From: Pseudomonas entomophila
GTDB taxonomy: Bacteria > Pseudomonadota > Gammaproteobacteria > Pseudomonadales > Pseudomonadaceae
Length of the DNA stretch: 64,000 nucleotides
Assembly: GCF_029478665.1 (NCBI RefSeq)
Contig: NZ_JARPQB010000012.1
Coordinates: 1 to 64,000 of the forward strand
Direction of reading: 5' to 3'
The position numbers were made by a program, and so were the translations under genes. Of this stretch, positions 24,967 to 34,705 are shown piece by piece; position 1 is the first letter of the stretch; each line of letters starts with the position of its first letter. A model generated the notes under the pieces. That model was given only the letters and a program-made list of their open reading frames with translations, made no database searches and was not told the DNA's origin.

Positions 24967-26826
24967 ATGCTGCAGAATATCAGGGACAATTCACAAGGTT
25001 GGATTGCCAAGACCATCATTGGCCTCATCGTCGTGCTCATGGCGTTGACCGGTTTCGAAGCCATCTTCCAAGCCGCCACCCATAGCCAGGACGCCGCCAA
25101 GGTAAACGGCCAGACCATCAGCCAGAACGAGCTGAGCCAGGCCGTCGACATGCAGCGCCGCCAGCTGATGCAACAGCTGGGCAAGGATTTCGACCCTGCG
25201 CTGCTGGACGAAAAGATGCTGCGCGAAGCCGCGCTCAAGGGGCTGATCGATCGCAAGCTGCTGTTGCAGGGTGCCGAAGATGCCAAGTTCGCTTTCTCCG
25301 AGGCCGCGCTGGATCAACTGATCCTGCAAACGCCTGAATTCCAGGTCGATGGCAAGTTCAGCGCCGAGCGCTTCGACTCGGTCATCCGCCAGATGGGCTA
25401 CGGGCGCATGCAGTTCCGCGAGATGCTGGCCCAGGAAATGCTCATCGGCCAACTGCGCACCGGCCTGGCCGGCAGCAGCTTCGTCACTGACAAGCAGGTC
25501 GAAGCCTTCGCCCGTTTGGAGAAGCAGACCCGTGACTTCGCCGCGCTGACCTTCAAGGCCGACCCGGCCGCGGTCAAGGTGAGCGACGAGGAAGTCAAGG
25601 CACACTATGACCAGCACGCCAAGGAGTTCATGACCCCGGACCAGGTGGTCATCGACTACATCGAGCTGAAGAAGTCGGCCTTCTTCGACCAGGTCAAGGT
25701 CAACGACGACGAGCTCAAGGCATTGTACGAGAAGGAAATCGCCAACCTTGGCGAGCAGCGCCACGCCGCGCACATCCTGATCGAGGTCAACGACAAGACC
25801 TCCGATGCCCAGGCCAAGGCCCGCATCGAGGAAATCCAGCAACGCCTGGAAAAAGGCGAGGACTTCGCCAAGCTGGCCAAGGAGTTCTCCCAGGACCCGG
25901 GCTCCGCCAATGCAGGCGGTGACCTAGGCTTTGCTGGCCCAGGTGTGTACGACCCGACCTTCGAGGAGGCGCTGTACAAGCTGAACAAGGATCAGGTGTC
26001 CACCCCGGTGCGCACCCAGTTCGGCTACCACCTGGTCAAGCTGCTGGGCGTCCAGGCACCTGACGTACCGAGCTTCGCCAGCCTGAAGGACAAGCTGACC
26101 CACGAACTGAAGACCCAGCAAGTGGAGCAACGCTTCGTCGAGGCGACCAAGCAACTCGAGGATGCGGCATTCGAGGCATCCGACCTGGTCCAGCCTGCCC
26201 AGGACCTGGGCCTGAAAGTGCAGACCTCCGCAGCGTTCGGCCGTGAAGGCGGCGAAGGTATCACCGCCAACCGTGCGGTGATCCAGGCAGCCTTCAGCGA
26301 GCAGGTGCTGGAGGAGAGCGCCAACAGCAACGGCATCGAGCTGGATCCGGAGACCGTGGTGGTACTGCGGGTCAAGGAGCACCGCAAGCCTGAACAGTTG
26401 CCGCTGGAGGCCGTGGCCAAGAACATCAGCCAGCACCTGGCCAAGGAGAAGGCGACCGCCGAACTCAAGACCAAGGCCGACAAGCTGATCGCCGGCCTGC
26501 GTGATGGCTCGGTCAAGGCCGCCAGCCAGAGCTGGAAGGTCCAGGAAGCGGCGACCCGCGGTCAGGACGGTATCGACCCGGCCGAACTGCAGGCGGTGTT
26601 CCGCATGGCCAAGCCCGAGTCCAAGGACAAGCCCGTGTATGGCAGCGTGGTGCTGGGCGATGGCAGCCTGGTGGTCCTGCAGCTCAAGGGTGTAAACGAA
26701 GGCGCCGCCGCCACCGACGAGGAGAAGGGGCAGATTCGTCGCTACCTCGCTTCGCGTGCCGGTTCGCAGGACTTCGCGGCCTACCGCAAGTTGCTCGAAG
26801 GCAGTGCTGATATCACGCGCTACTGA
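24967..26826 (+). CDS. ppiD: Periplasmic folding chaperone / PPIase PpiD
   Basis: A 619-residue inner-membrane-anchored protein with an N-terminal SurA-like fold. The start MLQNIRDNSQGW is followed by a single membrane segment (IGLIVVLMALTGFEAIF). A parvulin domain lies at about 265-365 (ARIEEIQQRLEKGEDFAKLA, SQDPGSANAGGDLGF, RTQFGYHLVKLLGV). It assists folding of secreted proteins near the Sec translocon. The start is preceded by GGGGGA; upstream in-frame codons overlap the hupB terminator and are rejected. A strong terminator follows. Confidence 0.95.
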   Translation: MLQNIRDNSQGWIAKTIIGLIVVLMALTGFEAIFQAATHSQDAAKVNGQTISQNELSQAVDMQRRQLMQQLGKDFDPALLDEKMLREAALKGLIDRKLLLQGAEDAKFAFSEAALDQLILQTPEFQVDGKFSAERFDSVIRQMGYGRMQFREMLAQEMLIGQLRTGLAGSSFVTDKQVEAFARLEKQTRDFAALTFKADPAAVKVSDEEVKAHYDQHAKEFMTPDQVVIDYIELKKSAFFDQVKVNDDELKALYEKEIANLGEQRHAAHILIEVNDKTSDAQAKARIEEIQQRLEKGEDFAKLAKEFSQDPGSANAGGDLGFAGPGVYDPTFEEALYKLNKDQVSTPVRTQFGYHLVKLLGVQAPDVPSFASLKDKLTHELKTQQVEQRFVEATKQLEDAAFEASDLVQPAQDLGLKVQTSAAFGREGGEGITANRAVIQAAFSEQVLEESANSNGIELDPETVVVLRVKEHRKPEQLPLEAVAKNISQHLAKEKATAELKTKADKLIAGLRDGSVKAASQSWKVQEAATRGQDGIDPAELQAVFRMAKPESKDKPVYGSVVLGDGSLVVLQLKGVNEGAAATDEEKGQIRRYLASRAGSQDFAAYRKLLEGSADITRY

Positions 26827-26841
26827 GTGGTGCGCTGATCA

Positions 26842-26874
26842 CGAAACAGGCCGCTTATGCGGCCTGTTTCGTTT
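26842..26874 (+). terminator. Terminator of ppiD
   Basis: CGAAACAGGCCGC and its complement (13-bp arms) around ttat, followed by ttt. It also faces the end of the convergent patatin gene. Confidence 0.85.
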
Positions 26875-26888
26875 CCAGCCATACGGCC

Positions 26889-26912
26889 TGTAGGAGCGGC
26901 TTTAGCCGCGAT
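26889..26912. repeat. REP-type palindrome (single)
   Basis: tgtaggagcggctttagccgcgat, one half of the usual paired unit, between convergent ppiD and the patatin gene. Confidence 0.75.
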
Positions 26913-26952
26913 GCGGTCGACGCAGTACCTGAGCATCGGGCAGGGCCCCGGG

Positions 26953-27993
26953 CTAGCGTCGCTTACCTTCATGGGCATCCAGCGTGTCCCGCGCAATTTC
27001 CCGCCCCAGGGCAATCAACTCCGGCGCCTTGTAGAACTCGAAAAACCGGCAGACCCGCTTGGGCACGTTGATCAGCACATCGGGTGGATAGCCTGCGATC
27101 TTGTACTGCGCCAACGACGTCTGCATCACCTCGAAACTCTGGTTGATCAGGTCGAGCAGGGAGGCCGGGCCGACGTTGTCGATGATGAAAGAGCCCGTGG
27201 CTGATTTCGGGGCGCCTTCGCTTTCCGGTGCCGCTGCCGGCTGCTGGCCTTCGGGTTCGGCACTCTCGCCCAGCCAAGGGTTGGGGGGCGCCAGGCTCTC
27301 CACGGTGATCTCCTGCTCGATGCGCATCAATTGCTCTGCCGGCTTGCGGCGGAACGGCAGGCGTGAGCCGAGCGAACTGATCAGTGAGTCGAAACGCATC
27401 TTGAACGCCGCCGGGCGCTCGATCACGGGTAGCTGGTATTGCTTCTGGTTGGTGGCGTTGAGGTTGACCGCGATGATCAGGTCACAGTGGCTGGACACCA
27501 CCGGAACGATCGGCAGTGGGTTGAGAATGCCGCCGTCGACCAGCATCCGATTGCCCTGCACCACAGGGGTGAACAGGCTGGGGATCGCCGCCGAGGCGCG
27601 CATGGCCTGATGCAGGCAACCCTCCTGGAACCAGATTTCCTGTTGGTTGGTCAGGTCGGTGGCCACCGCAGTGTAGGGAATGCGCAGTTGTTCGATGTTG
27701 ATCTCACCGACGATCTTGCGAATCTGCCCGAACACCTTGTCGCCCCTTATGGCTCCCAGGCGAAAGCTCACATCGACCAGACGCAGCACGTCGAGGTAGT
27801 CCAGGCTTGCGATCCAGTTACGGTACTCATCCAGCTTCCCGGCGGCATAGATACCGCCGATCACGGCGCCCATCGAGCAGCCGGCGATACAGCCGATCTC
27901 GTAGCCACGTCGCTCGATTTCCTCGATCACGCCGATGTGCGCGTACCCTCGGGCGCCGCCCGAGCCGAGTACCAGTGCCACGCGTTTGCTCAT
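26953..27993 (-). CDS. Patatin-like phospholipase (RssA/YchK type)
   Basis: A 346-residue patatin-fold hydrolase. The oxyanion hole is GSGGARGYAHIGV, the nucleophilic Ser lies in IAGCSMGAVIGG (about residue 41), and the catalytic Asp in VDGGILNPLPI (about residue 150), so the Ser-Asp dyad is intact. The C-terminal third is a low-complexity Pro/Glu/Ala linker (EPEGQQPAAAPESEGAP) and a helical tail. No signal peptide, so probably cytosolic or membrane-associated lipid acyl hydrolase; substrate unknown. It is divergent from the small lipoprotein gene. Confidence 0.9.
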   Translation of the reverse strand: MSKRVALVLGSGGARGYAHIGVIEEIERRGYEIGCIAGCSMGAVIGGIYAAGKLDEYRNWIASLDYLDVLRLVDVSFRLGAIRGDKVFGQIRKIVGEINIEQLRIPYTAVATDLTNQQEIWFQEGCLHQAMRASAAIPSLFTPVVQGNRMLVDGGILNPLPIVPVVSSHCDLIIAVNLNATNQKQYQLPVIERPAAFKMRFDSLISSLGSRLPFRRKPAEQLMRIEQEITVESLAPPNPWLGESAEPEGQQPAAAPESEGAPKSATGSFIIDNVGPASLLDLINQSFEVMQTSLAQYKIAGYPPDVLINVPKRVCRFFEFYKAPELIALGREIARDTLDAHEGKRR

Positions 27994-28150
27994 GATTTTC
28001 CCCCCAGGCTTGTGCCACCATGGTCCAACAATGCACCCATTGCCGCCTGTGCTTCAATGTAGCCCGCGCTGAACTACGCTGAGCAGGGCACTTTTCGTTT
28101 GCTTTGCCGTCGAACGGCCACTTATGTCATACAGCCTTGAGGTATCACCG

Positions 28151-28429
28151 ATGAAAGCTTGGATCACCCTTCCTCTGATTGCCCTGGCCCTGGCGGGTTG
28201 CGCGGGCAAGACGGCCTACCGCGACAGCTGTGCGACGCAGCTCGATGCCGCCTGGAAGGAGTTGGACCTGGCCAAGGCCGAAGGCTTCGCCGGCACCGTC
28301 AGTTACTCCAAGGCACTGTCGCTGCTGACCGGGGCCAAGACCCAGCAGCAGTTCGAAGGTTTCGAGGGCTGCACCCGCAAAGCCGAAAAGGCACGGTTCT
28401 ATATTCGTGAGTCTCGCGCCGGGCGTTGA
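28151..28429 (+). CDS. Small lipoprotein
   Basis: A 92-residue protein with a lipoprotein signal (MKAWITLPLIALALAGC) and mature part AGKTAYRDSC, containing two further cysteines that could form a disulfide (DSCATQL and GCTRKAE). Only the signal is recognisable; no domain can be named. TTGAGG precedes the ATG by eight bases. The CHAD gene starts 15 bp after its stop on the same strand, so they are probably cotranscribed. Confidence 0.85.
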   Translation: MKAWITLPLIALALAGCAGKTAYRDSCATQLDAAWKELDLAKAEGFAGTVSYSKALSLLTGAKTQQQFEGFEGCTRKAEKARFYIRESRAGR

Positions 28430-28444
28430 CCCGAGGAGGGCGCC

Positions 28445-29203
28445 ATGCTCGACCATGTGGTTTCCCAGGTACTTGCCCTCAACATACGCCTGCTGGCCTG
28501 CCGCGAGCGCCTGGCCGCGGATACCGACAGCGAGGCGCTGCACGACCTGCGCATAGCCCTGCGCCGTCTGCGCAGCTTGCTGCGGCCCTTGCGCGAACTC
28601 CCGGGTGTCGAGCAACTGGAAGGCGCCACGGCGTCGCTGGGTACGCTTACGACGCCGCTGCGCGATCGTGAGGTGCTGGCGGCGCAACTGATCGAGCATG
28701 GCCACCTGCAGGCGGGGCAGCGGCGCCTGGAGGGCAGGGCGCATACCTTCGCCAGTGTCGCGGCAAGCCCCCAACTGGCACGGGTGCTGGCGATCCTGGA
28801 TGCCTTCCCGCAGTTTCTCCGGGCGGCGGATCGCGAGGGGTTGGCGAACAATCTCCGGCGCCGTATCGACAAGCGCCTGGAAAAACAGTGGCGCACGCTT
28901 GCCAAGGCGTTGGTAGACCCGGCCCACGATCGCCACCGCCTGCGCCTGCTGATCAAGCGGGTGCGCTACGGCGACGAAGCCTACCCGCAACTCGAGCATG
29001 CCCGCCGGCCGCTGCAGCGGTTGCTCAAGCGCGCGCAGGGCGACCTCGGCGACTGGCACGACCGTGTGCAGTGGTTGTTGCAGGTTCGCGAACACAGCGA
29101 TCTGGCCGGTTGCAAGGTGGCCTGGGAGCGCGAGCTGCATGCGGCCGAGCGCCGCTCCGACATCACCCTCGAAGCGCTGCGCGAGGCCCTGGCGCGCCGA
29201 TAG
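28445..29203 (+). CDS. CHAD domain protein
   Basis: A 252-residue helical protein with the two CHAD halves, each with a conserved His and basic residues (ALHDLRIALRRLRSLLRPL near residue 35 and DRHRLRLLIKRVRYGDEA near residue 160). CHAD domains bind polyphosphate and are found on polyphosphate granules in some bacteria. No CYTH triphosphatase domain is fused, so this is a stand-alone CHAD. GAGGAGGGCGCC precedes the ATG. It follows the small lipoprotein gene closely. Confidence 0.9.
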   Translation: MLDHVVSQVLALNIRLLACRERLAADTDSEALHDLRIALRRLRSLLRPLRELPGVEQLEGATASLGTLTTPLRDREVLAAQLIEHGHLQAGQRRLEGRAHTFASVAASPQLARVLAILDAFPQFLRAADREGLANNLRRRIDKRLEKQWRTLAKALVDPAHDRHRLRLLIKRVRYGDEAYPQLEHARRPLQRLLKRAQGDLGDWHDRVQWLLQVREHSDLAGCKVAWERELHAAERRSDITLEALREALARR

Positions 29204-29284
29204 CCGCTGCAAATGACCGATATGCGGGCTGCCGCCGAAGCGGCCGCTGGTTAAGATCGAGACTTTTGCGCAGGAGCCTGGGGC

Positions 29285-30082
29285 ATGAACTTCACTGATT
29301 TGATAGCGGCGGCGCGCGCGCACCCCGAGGCGGTCAGCGTGCCTGCCAGCTGGGCGCAGGGGCGGGCGGTATTCGGTGGGCTGATGGCGGCGATGGTGCA
29401 TGAGGCGATGCGCCAGAAGCTGGTGGATGATCGCCCGGTGCGCTCGCTGGCCATCACCTTCGTCGGCCCTGCGGCACCGGATGTGCCGATCAGTCTCGAA
29501 GTCGAAGTGCTGCGCGAGGGCAAGGCGGTCAGCACGCTGCTTGGGCGCGCGGTGCAGGATGGCCAGGTCGTGACCTTGGTGCAGGGCAGCTTCGGTGCCG
29601 GGCGCCCGTCGGGGGTCGCGGTCGAGGCGCAGCCGGCCATGGCCATCAAGCCGCTGGAGCAATCGGCGCCTGAGCTGCCTTATATCAAGGGTGTGACCCC
29701 CGAGTTCATGCGCCATGTGGCATTGCGCTGGGCGATTGGCGGCCTGCCGTTCAGTGGCAACGACTCGCGGCACATGGGTGGCTGGGTGCGTTTGCGCGAT
29801 GTGGCCGAGGGGCCGGTGGAAGTAGCGCATCTACTGGCGCTGGTCGATGCCTGGCCGCCAAGCCTGATGCCGTTCCTCAAGCAGCCTGCTGCCGGCAGCA
29901 CCTTGACCTGGACCATCGAGTTCATTCAGCCCATGCCCAGTCTGTCGACCCTGGACTGGTGCCGCTACGTCGTCGAAACCGAGCATGCGCGCGATGGCTA
30001 TGGGCATGCCGCGGCGGCGTTGTGGACGGCGCAAGGGGAATTGCTGGCGTTGAGCCGGCAGACGGTGACTGTTTTCGCTTGA
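29285..30082 (+). CDS. Acyl-CoA thioesterase (TesB-like double hotdog)
   Basis: A 265-residue protein with two hotdog halves. The first contains AQGRAVFGGLMAAMVHEAM and SLAITFVGPAAPDVPISLEVEVLREGK; the second contains HMGGWVRLRD and WTIEFIQPMP. This arrangement is found in TesB/Acot8-like acyl-CoA thioesterases, which hydrolyse medium- and long-chain acyl-CoA. The natural substrate cannot be told from sequence. It stands about 80 bp after the CHAD gene and is followed by a REP pair. Confidence 0.85.
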   Translation: MNFTDLIAAARAHPEAVSVPASWAQGRAVFGGLMAAMVHEAMRQKLVDDRPVRSLAITFVGPAAPDVPISLEVEVLREGKAVSTLLGRAVQDGQVVTLVQGSFGAGRPSGVAVEAQPAMAIKPLEQSAPELPYIKGVTPEFMRHVALRWAIGGLPFSGNDSRHMGGWVRLRDVAEGPVEVAHLLALVDAWPPSLMPFLKQPAAGSTLTWTIEFIQPMPSLSTLDWCRYVVETEHARDGYGHAAAALWTAQGELLALSRQTVTVFA

Positions 30083-30102
30083 GCGCTGGTGCTCACGTCC
30101 TC

Positions 30103-30187
30103 TGTAGGAACGGCTTCAGCCGCGATGCCGGCAACGCGGTGGCTGGTACCTGCTTCGCGGGTGATCGCGGCTAAAGCCGCTCCTACA
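30103..30187. repeat. Paired REP element, outward-facing
   Basis: tgtaggaacggcttcagccgcgat and atcgcggctaaagccgctcctaca in inverted orientation, between the convergent thioesterase and membrane protein genes. Confidence 0.85.
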
Positions 30188-30198
30188 GGCCTTGCGCA

Positions 30199-30567
30199 TC
30201 AATGCCGATGCTTGTGCCGTTCGCGCCACGCACGCCACCAGGCGCCGCTGAGGACAAACCGCGGGAAGGTGATGAACTGCTCGGTCAGCAGTCGTTGCAC
30301 GGCGTCCTTGCGGTTGGCGAAGGGCTCGGGTTGTTCGGCCTCCAGGCGGTGCCCCTGGCGCTGCAGGCCGAGGCCGGCAATCAGGGCAATGACGCCAACG
30401 GCAATCTGCGACAGCTCCAGTTCGAACAGCCCCGACAGCACCAGCAGCGCGCCCAGGATGAACAGCGGCACGGCGATCAGGTGCAGGACCAGGTTGGTCG
30501 GGTGGCGGTGATTGTGGTGGTAGCCACGCCATTGCCAGGCGGGCAGGTTGGGCAGTCGTTTGCTCAT
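30199..30567 (-). CDS. Small membrane protein, Mpo1/DUF962-like
   Basis: A 122-residue protein with two hydrophobic segments (LVLHLIAVPLFILGALLVL and IAVGVIALIAGLGL) after a histidine-rich start (YHHNHRHPTN), and a basic, His-containing tail. The pattern of an early HxN...HxxxVPL motif resembles the Mpo1/DUF962 family, which includes fatty acid alpha-oxidation enzymes in yeast. This is a moderate match from memory. GAGGAAC precedes the ATG by eight bases. It is on the opposite strand to the thioesterase and 88 bp beyond the chemoreceptor's stop. Confidence 0.7.
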   Translation of the reverse strand: MSKRLPNLPAWQWRGYHHNHRHPTNLVLHLIAVPLFILGALLVLSGLFELELSQIAVGVIALIAGLGLQRQGHRLEAEQPEPFANRKDAVQRLLTEQFITFPRFVLSGAWWRAWRERHKHRH

Positions 30568-30655
30568 GGACAGGTTCCTCGCAGGGATGTCCAAAGCTTA
30601 GTGCGGCCCCCGGGTGGGGGCCAATCGAGGCTGGCTATGGTGGCTATAGCATGGC

Positions 30656-32134
30656 CTAGAGCTTGAGCTGGCCGATCGCCTTGTTCAGCTCGCCGGCCAG
30701 GGTAGCCAGTTCGCTGCTGGTGGTGGCCGAGCCCACGGTCTGCTGCACCGTCTCTTCGGTGACATCGCGGATGCTCACCACCGCACGGTTCATCTCTTCG
30801 GCCACCTGGCTCTGCTGCTCGGCCGCCACCGCGATCTGGGTGTTGCTCTCGCGCATCTGCGCCACCGCGCTGGTGATCTCGGCCAGGGCCTCCCCGGCCT
30901 CGCGGGCCTGCTTGACGCAATCGTCGGCCTTGTACGAGCTCTCCTGCATGAAATCCACTGCGTCACGGGTGCCGGCCTGCAGGTCGGCGACCATGGTGGT
31001 GATCTCATCGGTGGAGGTCTGCACGCGCTTGGCCAGGTTGCGTACTTCGTCGGCGACCACGGCGAACCCGCGGCCCAGGTCACCGGCCCGGGCCGCCTCG
31101 ATGGCAGCGTTGAGGGCGAGCAGGTTGGTCTGTTCGGCGATGCTGTGGATCACGCCGACGACGCCGTTGATTTTCTGGCTGTCGTCGGCCAGCTGACGAA
31201 TCATCTCGGCGGTCTGTTGCACGCCGCTGGACAGGCCGGCGATCGAGTCCTGCACGCGGCTGACCACGGCCTGGCCGCTACCGGCGAGGGTGTCGGCGGT
31301 CTGCGACAGGTCGCGAGTGGCGCCGGCGTGCTGAGCGATGTGGTGCACGGTGGCGGTCATTTCGTTGATCGCCGTGGCGGCCTGGTCGGTCTCGCTTTGC
31401 TGGCCGATCATGCCGTGGCGCACCTCGCTCATGCTGCCGGCCAGGCGTGCAGCACCCGAGTCGAGCTGGGCCGCGGTGCGCGCCACGGTGCTGACCACGC
31501 GGTGGTAGGTGGCCTGCATGGCGTTGAAGGCCCCCGCCATCTGGCCAACCTCGTCGCCACAGGCCAACGGAACCCGGGCCGAGAGATCACCGGTTTTTTC
31601 GACGTGGAGCATCACATCCTTGAGCGTGTTGAGCTGGCTGAGCAGGAAGCGGATCAGCAACTGCGAGGCGCACAGCATGGCCAGCATCAGGATCAGCACA
31701 CAGACGGCATAATTGCTGAAACGTTCGAAATAGACTTGGCGCAGGCTAGGGGATTGGGCGAGAACGGCCAGGTGCTGGTCGCCCTGGCGAATCACGTGGG
31801 CGCCGAACAGAGGGTTGTCGCCGAGGATCCAGGCGGCGGGCAGGGCGACCCAGCCTTGGGCATCGCGCAGGGCTTCCAGGGGTTCGCCGGCAAAGGTGGG
31901 GGGCTGGCCGCTGCGCCAGGTGATCAGGTTGCCTTGGGTGGGCAGGGGCTGCCCGGCTGGCCAGGCGGCCAGCAGCTGGGCCTGGTTCTGCACCTGGGCC
32001 TCGACGCCGCTGGCGCGGGCCTGTTGCTCCAGGTACACGGCGTAGAGCACGAGCATCAGGGTGGTGACGAACGCCACCGCGTTGACGGCCCAGAACTTGT
32101 ACTTCAGGGAAATATTGCTAAGCCAGGCACCCAT
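30656..32134 (-). CDS. Methyl-accepting chemotaxis protein
   Basis: A 492-residue chemoreceptor. One membrane segment lies near residues 15-35, a small periplasmic sensor of about 100 residues follows ([13 protein letters not shown] to [12 protein letters not shown]), then a second membrane segment ([20 protein letters not shown]). A HAMP domain ([20 protein letters not shown]) leads into the signalling domain with [20 protein letters not shown] and the adaptation helices. The sensor is too small to be the common helical-bundle type; its ligand is unknown. Divergent from nothing; tatD lies upstream on the same strand. Confidence 0.93.
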   Translation of the reverse strand: MGAWLSNISLKYKFWAVNAVAFVTTLMLVLYAVYLEQQARASGVEAQVQNQAQLLAAWPAGQPLPTQGNLITWRSGQPPTFAGEPLEALRDAQGWVALPAAWILGDNPLFGAHVIRQGDQHLAVLAQSPSLRQVYFERFSNYAVCVLILMLAMLCASQLLIRFLLSQLNTLKDVMLHVEKTGDLSARVPLACGDEVGQMAGAFNAMQATYHRVVSTVARTAAQLDSGAARLAGSMSEVRHGMIGQQSETDQAATAINEMTATVHHIAQHAGATRDLSQTADTLAGSGQAVVSRVQDSIAGLSSGVQQTAEMIRQLADDSQKINGVVGVIHSIAEQTNLLALNAAIEAARAGDLGRGFAVVADEVRNLAKRVQTSTDEITTMVADLQAGTRDAVDFMQESSYKADDCVKQAREAGEALAEITSAVAQMRESNTQIAVAAEQQSQVAEEMNRAVVSIRDVTEETVQQTVGSATTSSELATLAGELNKAIGQLKL

Positions 32135-32220
32135 GGTAGGTCTTCTCTGAGTTGGCGGAAACATTATTGGCAAGGTGCCATCATTGTGCCCGCCAAGGCC
32201 AGAACCCTTCTTGATATGCG

Positions 32221-33027
32221 TCAAGAAACCTCAGGCAGGCCAAAGAAGGTGCGGGCGCAGGCGGTGGTGTGTGCCGCGGTGTGTTCGGCCGTTTCAGCGC
32301 GATGCAGCGCCACCTCGCGCAGCACCTCGGGCAGGAAGGCCGGTTCGTTGCGGCCGTTCTTCGGTTTCGGGCGCAGGCTGCGTGGCAGCAGGTAGGGCGC
32401 GTCGCTTTCCAGCATCAGGCGGCCTGCCGGGATGTTGCCCACCAGCGGATGCAGGTGAGTGCCGCGACGCTCATCGCAGATCCAGCCGGTGATGCCGATA
32501 TGCAGGTCCAGGTCGAGGTAGGCGAACAGCGCCTGGCGCTCACCGGTGAAACAGTGCACCACGGCGGCGGGCAGTTGGTCGCGGTAGCCCTTGAGGATGG
32601 CCAGCAGGCGCTCGCTGGCGTCGCGCTCGTGGAGGAACACCGGCAGGCGCAATTCGACGGCCAGGGCAAGTTGCGCCTCCAGGGCCTTTTCCTGCTGGGG
32701 GCGTGGGGAGAAGTCGCGGTTGAAGTCCAGGCCGCATTCACCCACGGCCCTGACCCTGGGTTGCGCGAGCAGGTCGCGCAGTCGCCGCTCGCTGTCGGCA
32801 TTCCAGTGGCTGGCGTCGTGGGGGTGCACACCGGCAGTGCTGAACAGGCGTTGGCCGGTCTCATCCAGCTGCTGGCACAGTTCGAGTGCCGCATGGCTCA
32901 CGTCCAGGCTGGTGCCGGTGAGCACCAGCTGTGCCACGCCGGCCTGCACGGCGCGTTCGACGACCGCTGCTTGCTGGTCGTGAAAACTGCTGTTGGTCAG
33001 GTTGACGCCGATATCGATCAGTTGCAT
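32221..33027 (-). CDS. tatD: TatD-family metal-dependent DNase
   Basis: A 268-residue hydrolase highly like E. coli Tat[75 protein letters not shown] and [10 protein letters not shown]. The metal ligands are all present. Function is 3'-5' DNase in DNA repair and fragmentation. The start MQLIDIG matches; the ATG lies at the same spot as in the enteric protein. It is divergent from the lytic transglycosylase gene with about 120 bp between. Confidence 0.95.
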   Translation of the reverse strand: MQLIDIGVNLTNSSFHDQQAAVVERAVQAGVAQLVLTGTSLDVSHAALELCQQLDETGQRLFSTAGVHPHDASHWNADSERRLRDLLAQPRVRAVGECGLDFNRDFSPRPQQEKALEAQLALAVELRLPVFLHERDASERLLAILKGYRDQLPAAVVHCFTGERQALFAYLDLDLHIGITGWICDERRGTHLHPLVGNIPAGRLMLESDAPYLLPRSLRPKPKNGRNEPAFLPEVLREVALHRAETAEHTAAHTTACARTFFGLPEVS

Positions 33028-33149
33028 GTTGCTACCTCGTGCCGCGGGGCGGCCAGCATAGCAAAAACCGGTAAAACGCGGAAAATTCAAGAACTTCAAA
33101 CGTTTGCCGTTGTCTTTTGCAGCCATTTATCAAGGATCGATCACAGCAC

Positions 33150-34592
33150 ATGGTGCTCGCCAACCCCTTTCGGACCCTTTCCTCCATGCTGCGAACCTTG
33201 CTGATCACGTTACTGGTGTCCGGGGCGATCATGATCGGGCCAGCCCATGCCGCACAGCCGGGGCCTCAGCAGCATGTGCCGGCCGGCAAGGTGCGCGACT
33301 TGGAGCAGGTGCGCTCGAGCAAGGTGCTGCGGGTGCTGGTCAACCAGAGCCGTAATAGCTCCGGCGAGGTCAAGGGCGAGCCGGTAGGCGTCGAATACTA
33401 TCGGTTGAGGTCACTGGAGCATGCGCTCAACACGCGTGCTGCCGACGGCCAGGAAATCCGACTGAAGATCATTCCGCGGGCCAAGGAGCAGCTGATCGGC
33501 GCTTTGCTGCGCGGCGAGGGGGATTTGGCCGCGCCCGGCGAACTGCTCGACCCGACCCAGGTGCTGGGCGTCGAAGCCAGTGCACCGGTGGTGGACCAGG
33601 TGCCCTTGCTGCTGGTTGGGCGCAAAGGCGACCGTAGCTACAGCCATGTTGAGCAGTTGTCCGGGCGCACCATCGCCTTGACCAGCGCCAGCGCCGCGGG
33701 TGCGGCGATCCAGGTCATCAACCAGCAGCTGCAATTGCGTAAACGGGCACCGATCAAGGTGGAATGGGTCGACCCGACCCTGGCGGTGGAGGATGTGCTG
33801 GAGATGGTCCAGGCCGGCATCTACCCGCTGACCGTGGTCGAGCGGCCGATCGCCCAGCGCTGGGCGCGGGTGATGCCGCGCCTGCGCCTGGATGGCAAGG
33901 TGGCGCTGGCGCAACCCGGGGCGATGCGCTGGTATGTGCGGCGCGACGCCCCTCAGTTGAAGGCCGCAGTCGATCGCTTCCTGGCCAGTTACCGGGCACC
34001 GGAGAACCAGGATGCCGCGTTCGAGCGTATCTACCGGCGCCAGTACCGGGTGCACAACCCGCTGGCCAGCAAGGACCGCCAGCGCTTGGCGTCTTTGCGT
34101 CCGGTGTTGCAGAAACATGGCGGCGACCTGCAGATCGACTGGCTCAACCTGGCGGCCCTGGCCTACAAGGAGTCGACCCTGGACCCCTCGGCAAGGGGTA
34201 TGGGCGGTGCCCATGGGCTGATGCAGATCACCCCGTCGGCGGCCAAGCGTGTCGGGGTTGGCAACACCGCCACGGTCGACGGTAATGTCCAGGCCAGTGC
34301 GCGCTACCTGGCCATGATCCGCCGGCGCTTCTTCGCCAGCCCCCAGCTCAATGAGCGTGAGCGCATGGCGTTCGTCCTGGCGGCCTACAATCTCGGCCCG
34401 GAGCGGGTCCAGGCCATGCGCGCCGAGGCGCGGCGGCGCGGCCTCAATGGCAACCAGTGGTTCTTCCAGACCGAACGTGTCGCGATGGAGCAGGTCGGCA
34501 TGGGGCCGGTGAACTTCGTCAACAGCGTGAACAAATACTTCCTGGCGTTCAATCGTGAGCGGGCGTCGCTCGAGCGGGTGGCGAAGCGCTGA
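33150..34592 (+). CDS. MltF-like lytic transglycosylase with binding-protein domain
   Basis: A protein of about 480 residues. After a signal peptide (LRTLLITLLVSGAIMIGPAHA) comes a solute-binding-like domain (about 40-300; VRDLEQVRSSKVLRVLVNQS, then LAAPGELLDP) and a goose-lysozyme-type SLT domain with the catalytic Glu in LAYKESTLDPSARG, LMQITPSAAKRVGV and FVLAAYNLGP. MltF has this architecture, but pseudomonads encode another MltF, so this is a paralogue. It cleaves peptidoglycan glycan strands. The start is uncertain: MVLANPF is used; MLRTLL (12 codons later) is also possible and no site is strong. Confidence 0.85.
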   Translation: MVLANPFRTLSSMLRTLLITLLVSGAIMIGPAHAAQPGPQQHVPAGKVRDLEQVRSSKVLRVLVNQSRNSSGEVKGEPVGVEYYRLRSLEHALNTRAADGQEIRLKIIPRAKEQLIGALLRGEGDLAAPGELLDPTQVLGVEASAPVVDQVPLLLVGRKGDRSYSHVEQLSGRTIALTSASAAGAAIQVINQQLQLRKRAPIKVEWVDPTLAVEDVLEMVQAGIYPLTVVERPIAQRWARVMPRLRLDGKVALAQPGAMRWYVRRDAPQLKAAVDRFLASYRAPENQDAAFERIYRRQYRVHNPLASKDRQRLASLRPVLQKHGGDLQIDWLNLAALAYKESTLDPSARGMGGAHGLMQITPSAAKRVGVGNTATVDGNVQASARYLAMIRRRFFASPQLNERERMAFVLAAYNLGPERVQAMRAEARRRGLNGNQWFFQTERVAMEQVGMGPVNFVNSVNKYFLAFNRERASLERVAKR

Positions 34593-34598
34593 ACAATC

Positions 34599-34616
34599 TA
34601 ATTAATCGATATTAAA
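34599..34616. promoter_or_regulatory. A/T-rich dyad upstream of DoxX gene
   Basis: TTAAT-cgat-ATTAA inverted repeat in a 60-bp A/T-rich patch between the transglycosylase stop and the DoxX gene. It fits a regulator operator or promoter region; no clear -35/-10 pair was found. Confidence 0.35.
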
Positions 34617-34705
34617 GACGCATTATTTGCGATTTTATTATCTGTTGATTTGATTAAGATGGCGCTCATCCCACACACACATCTGCTCACCCAAGGAAGC
34701 AAGAA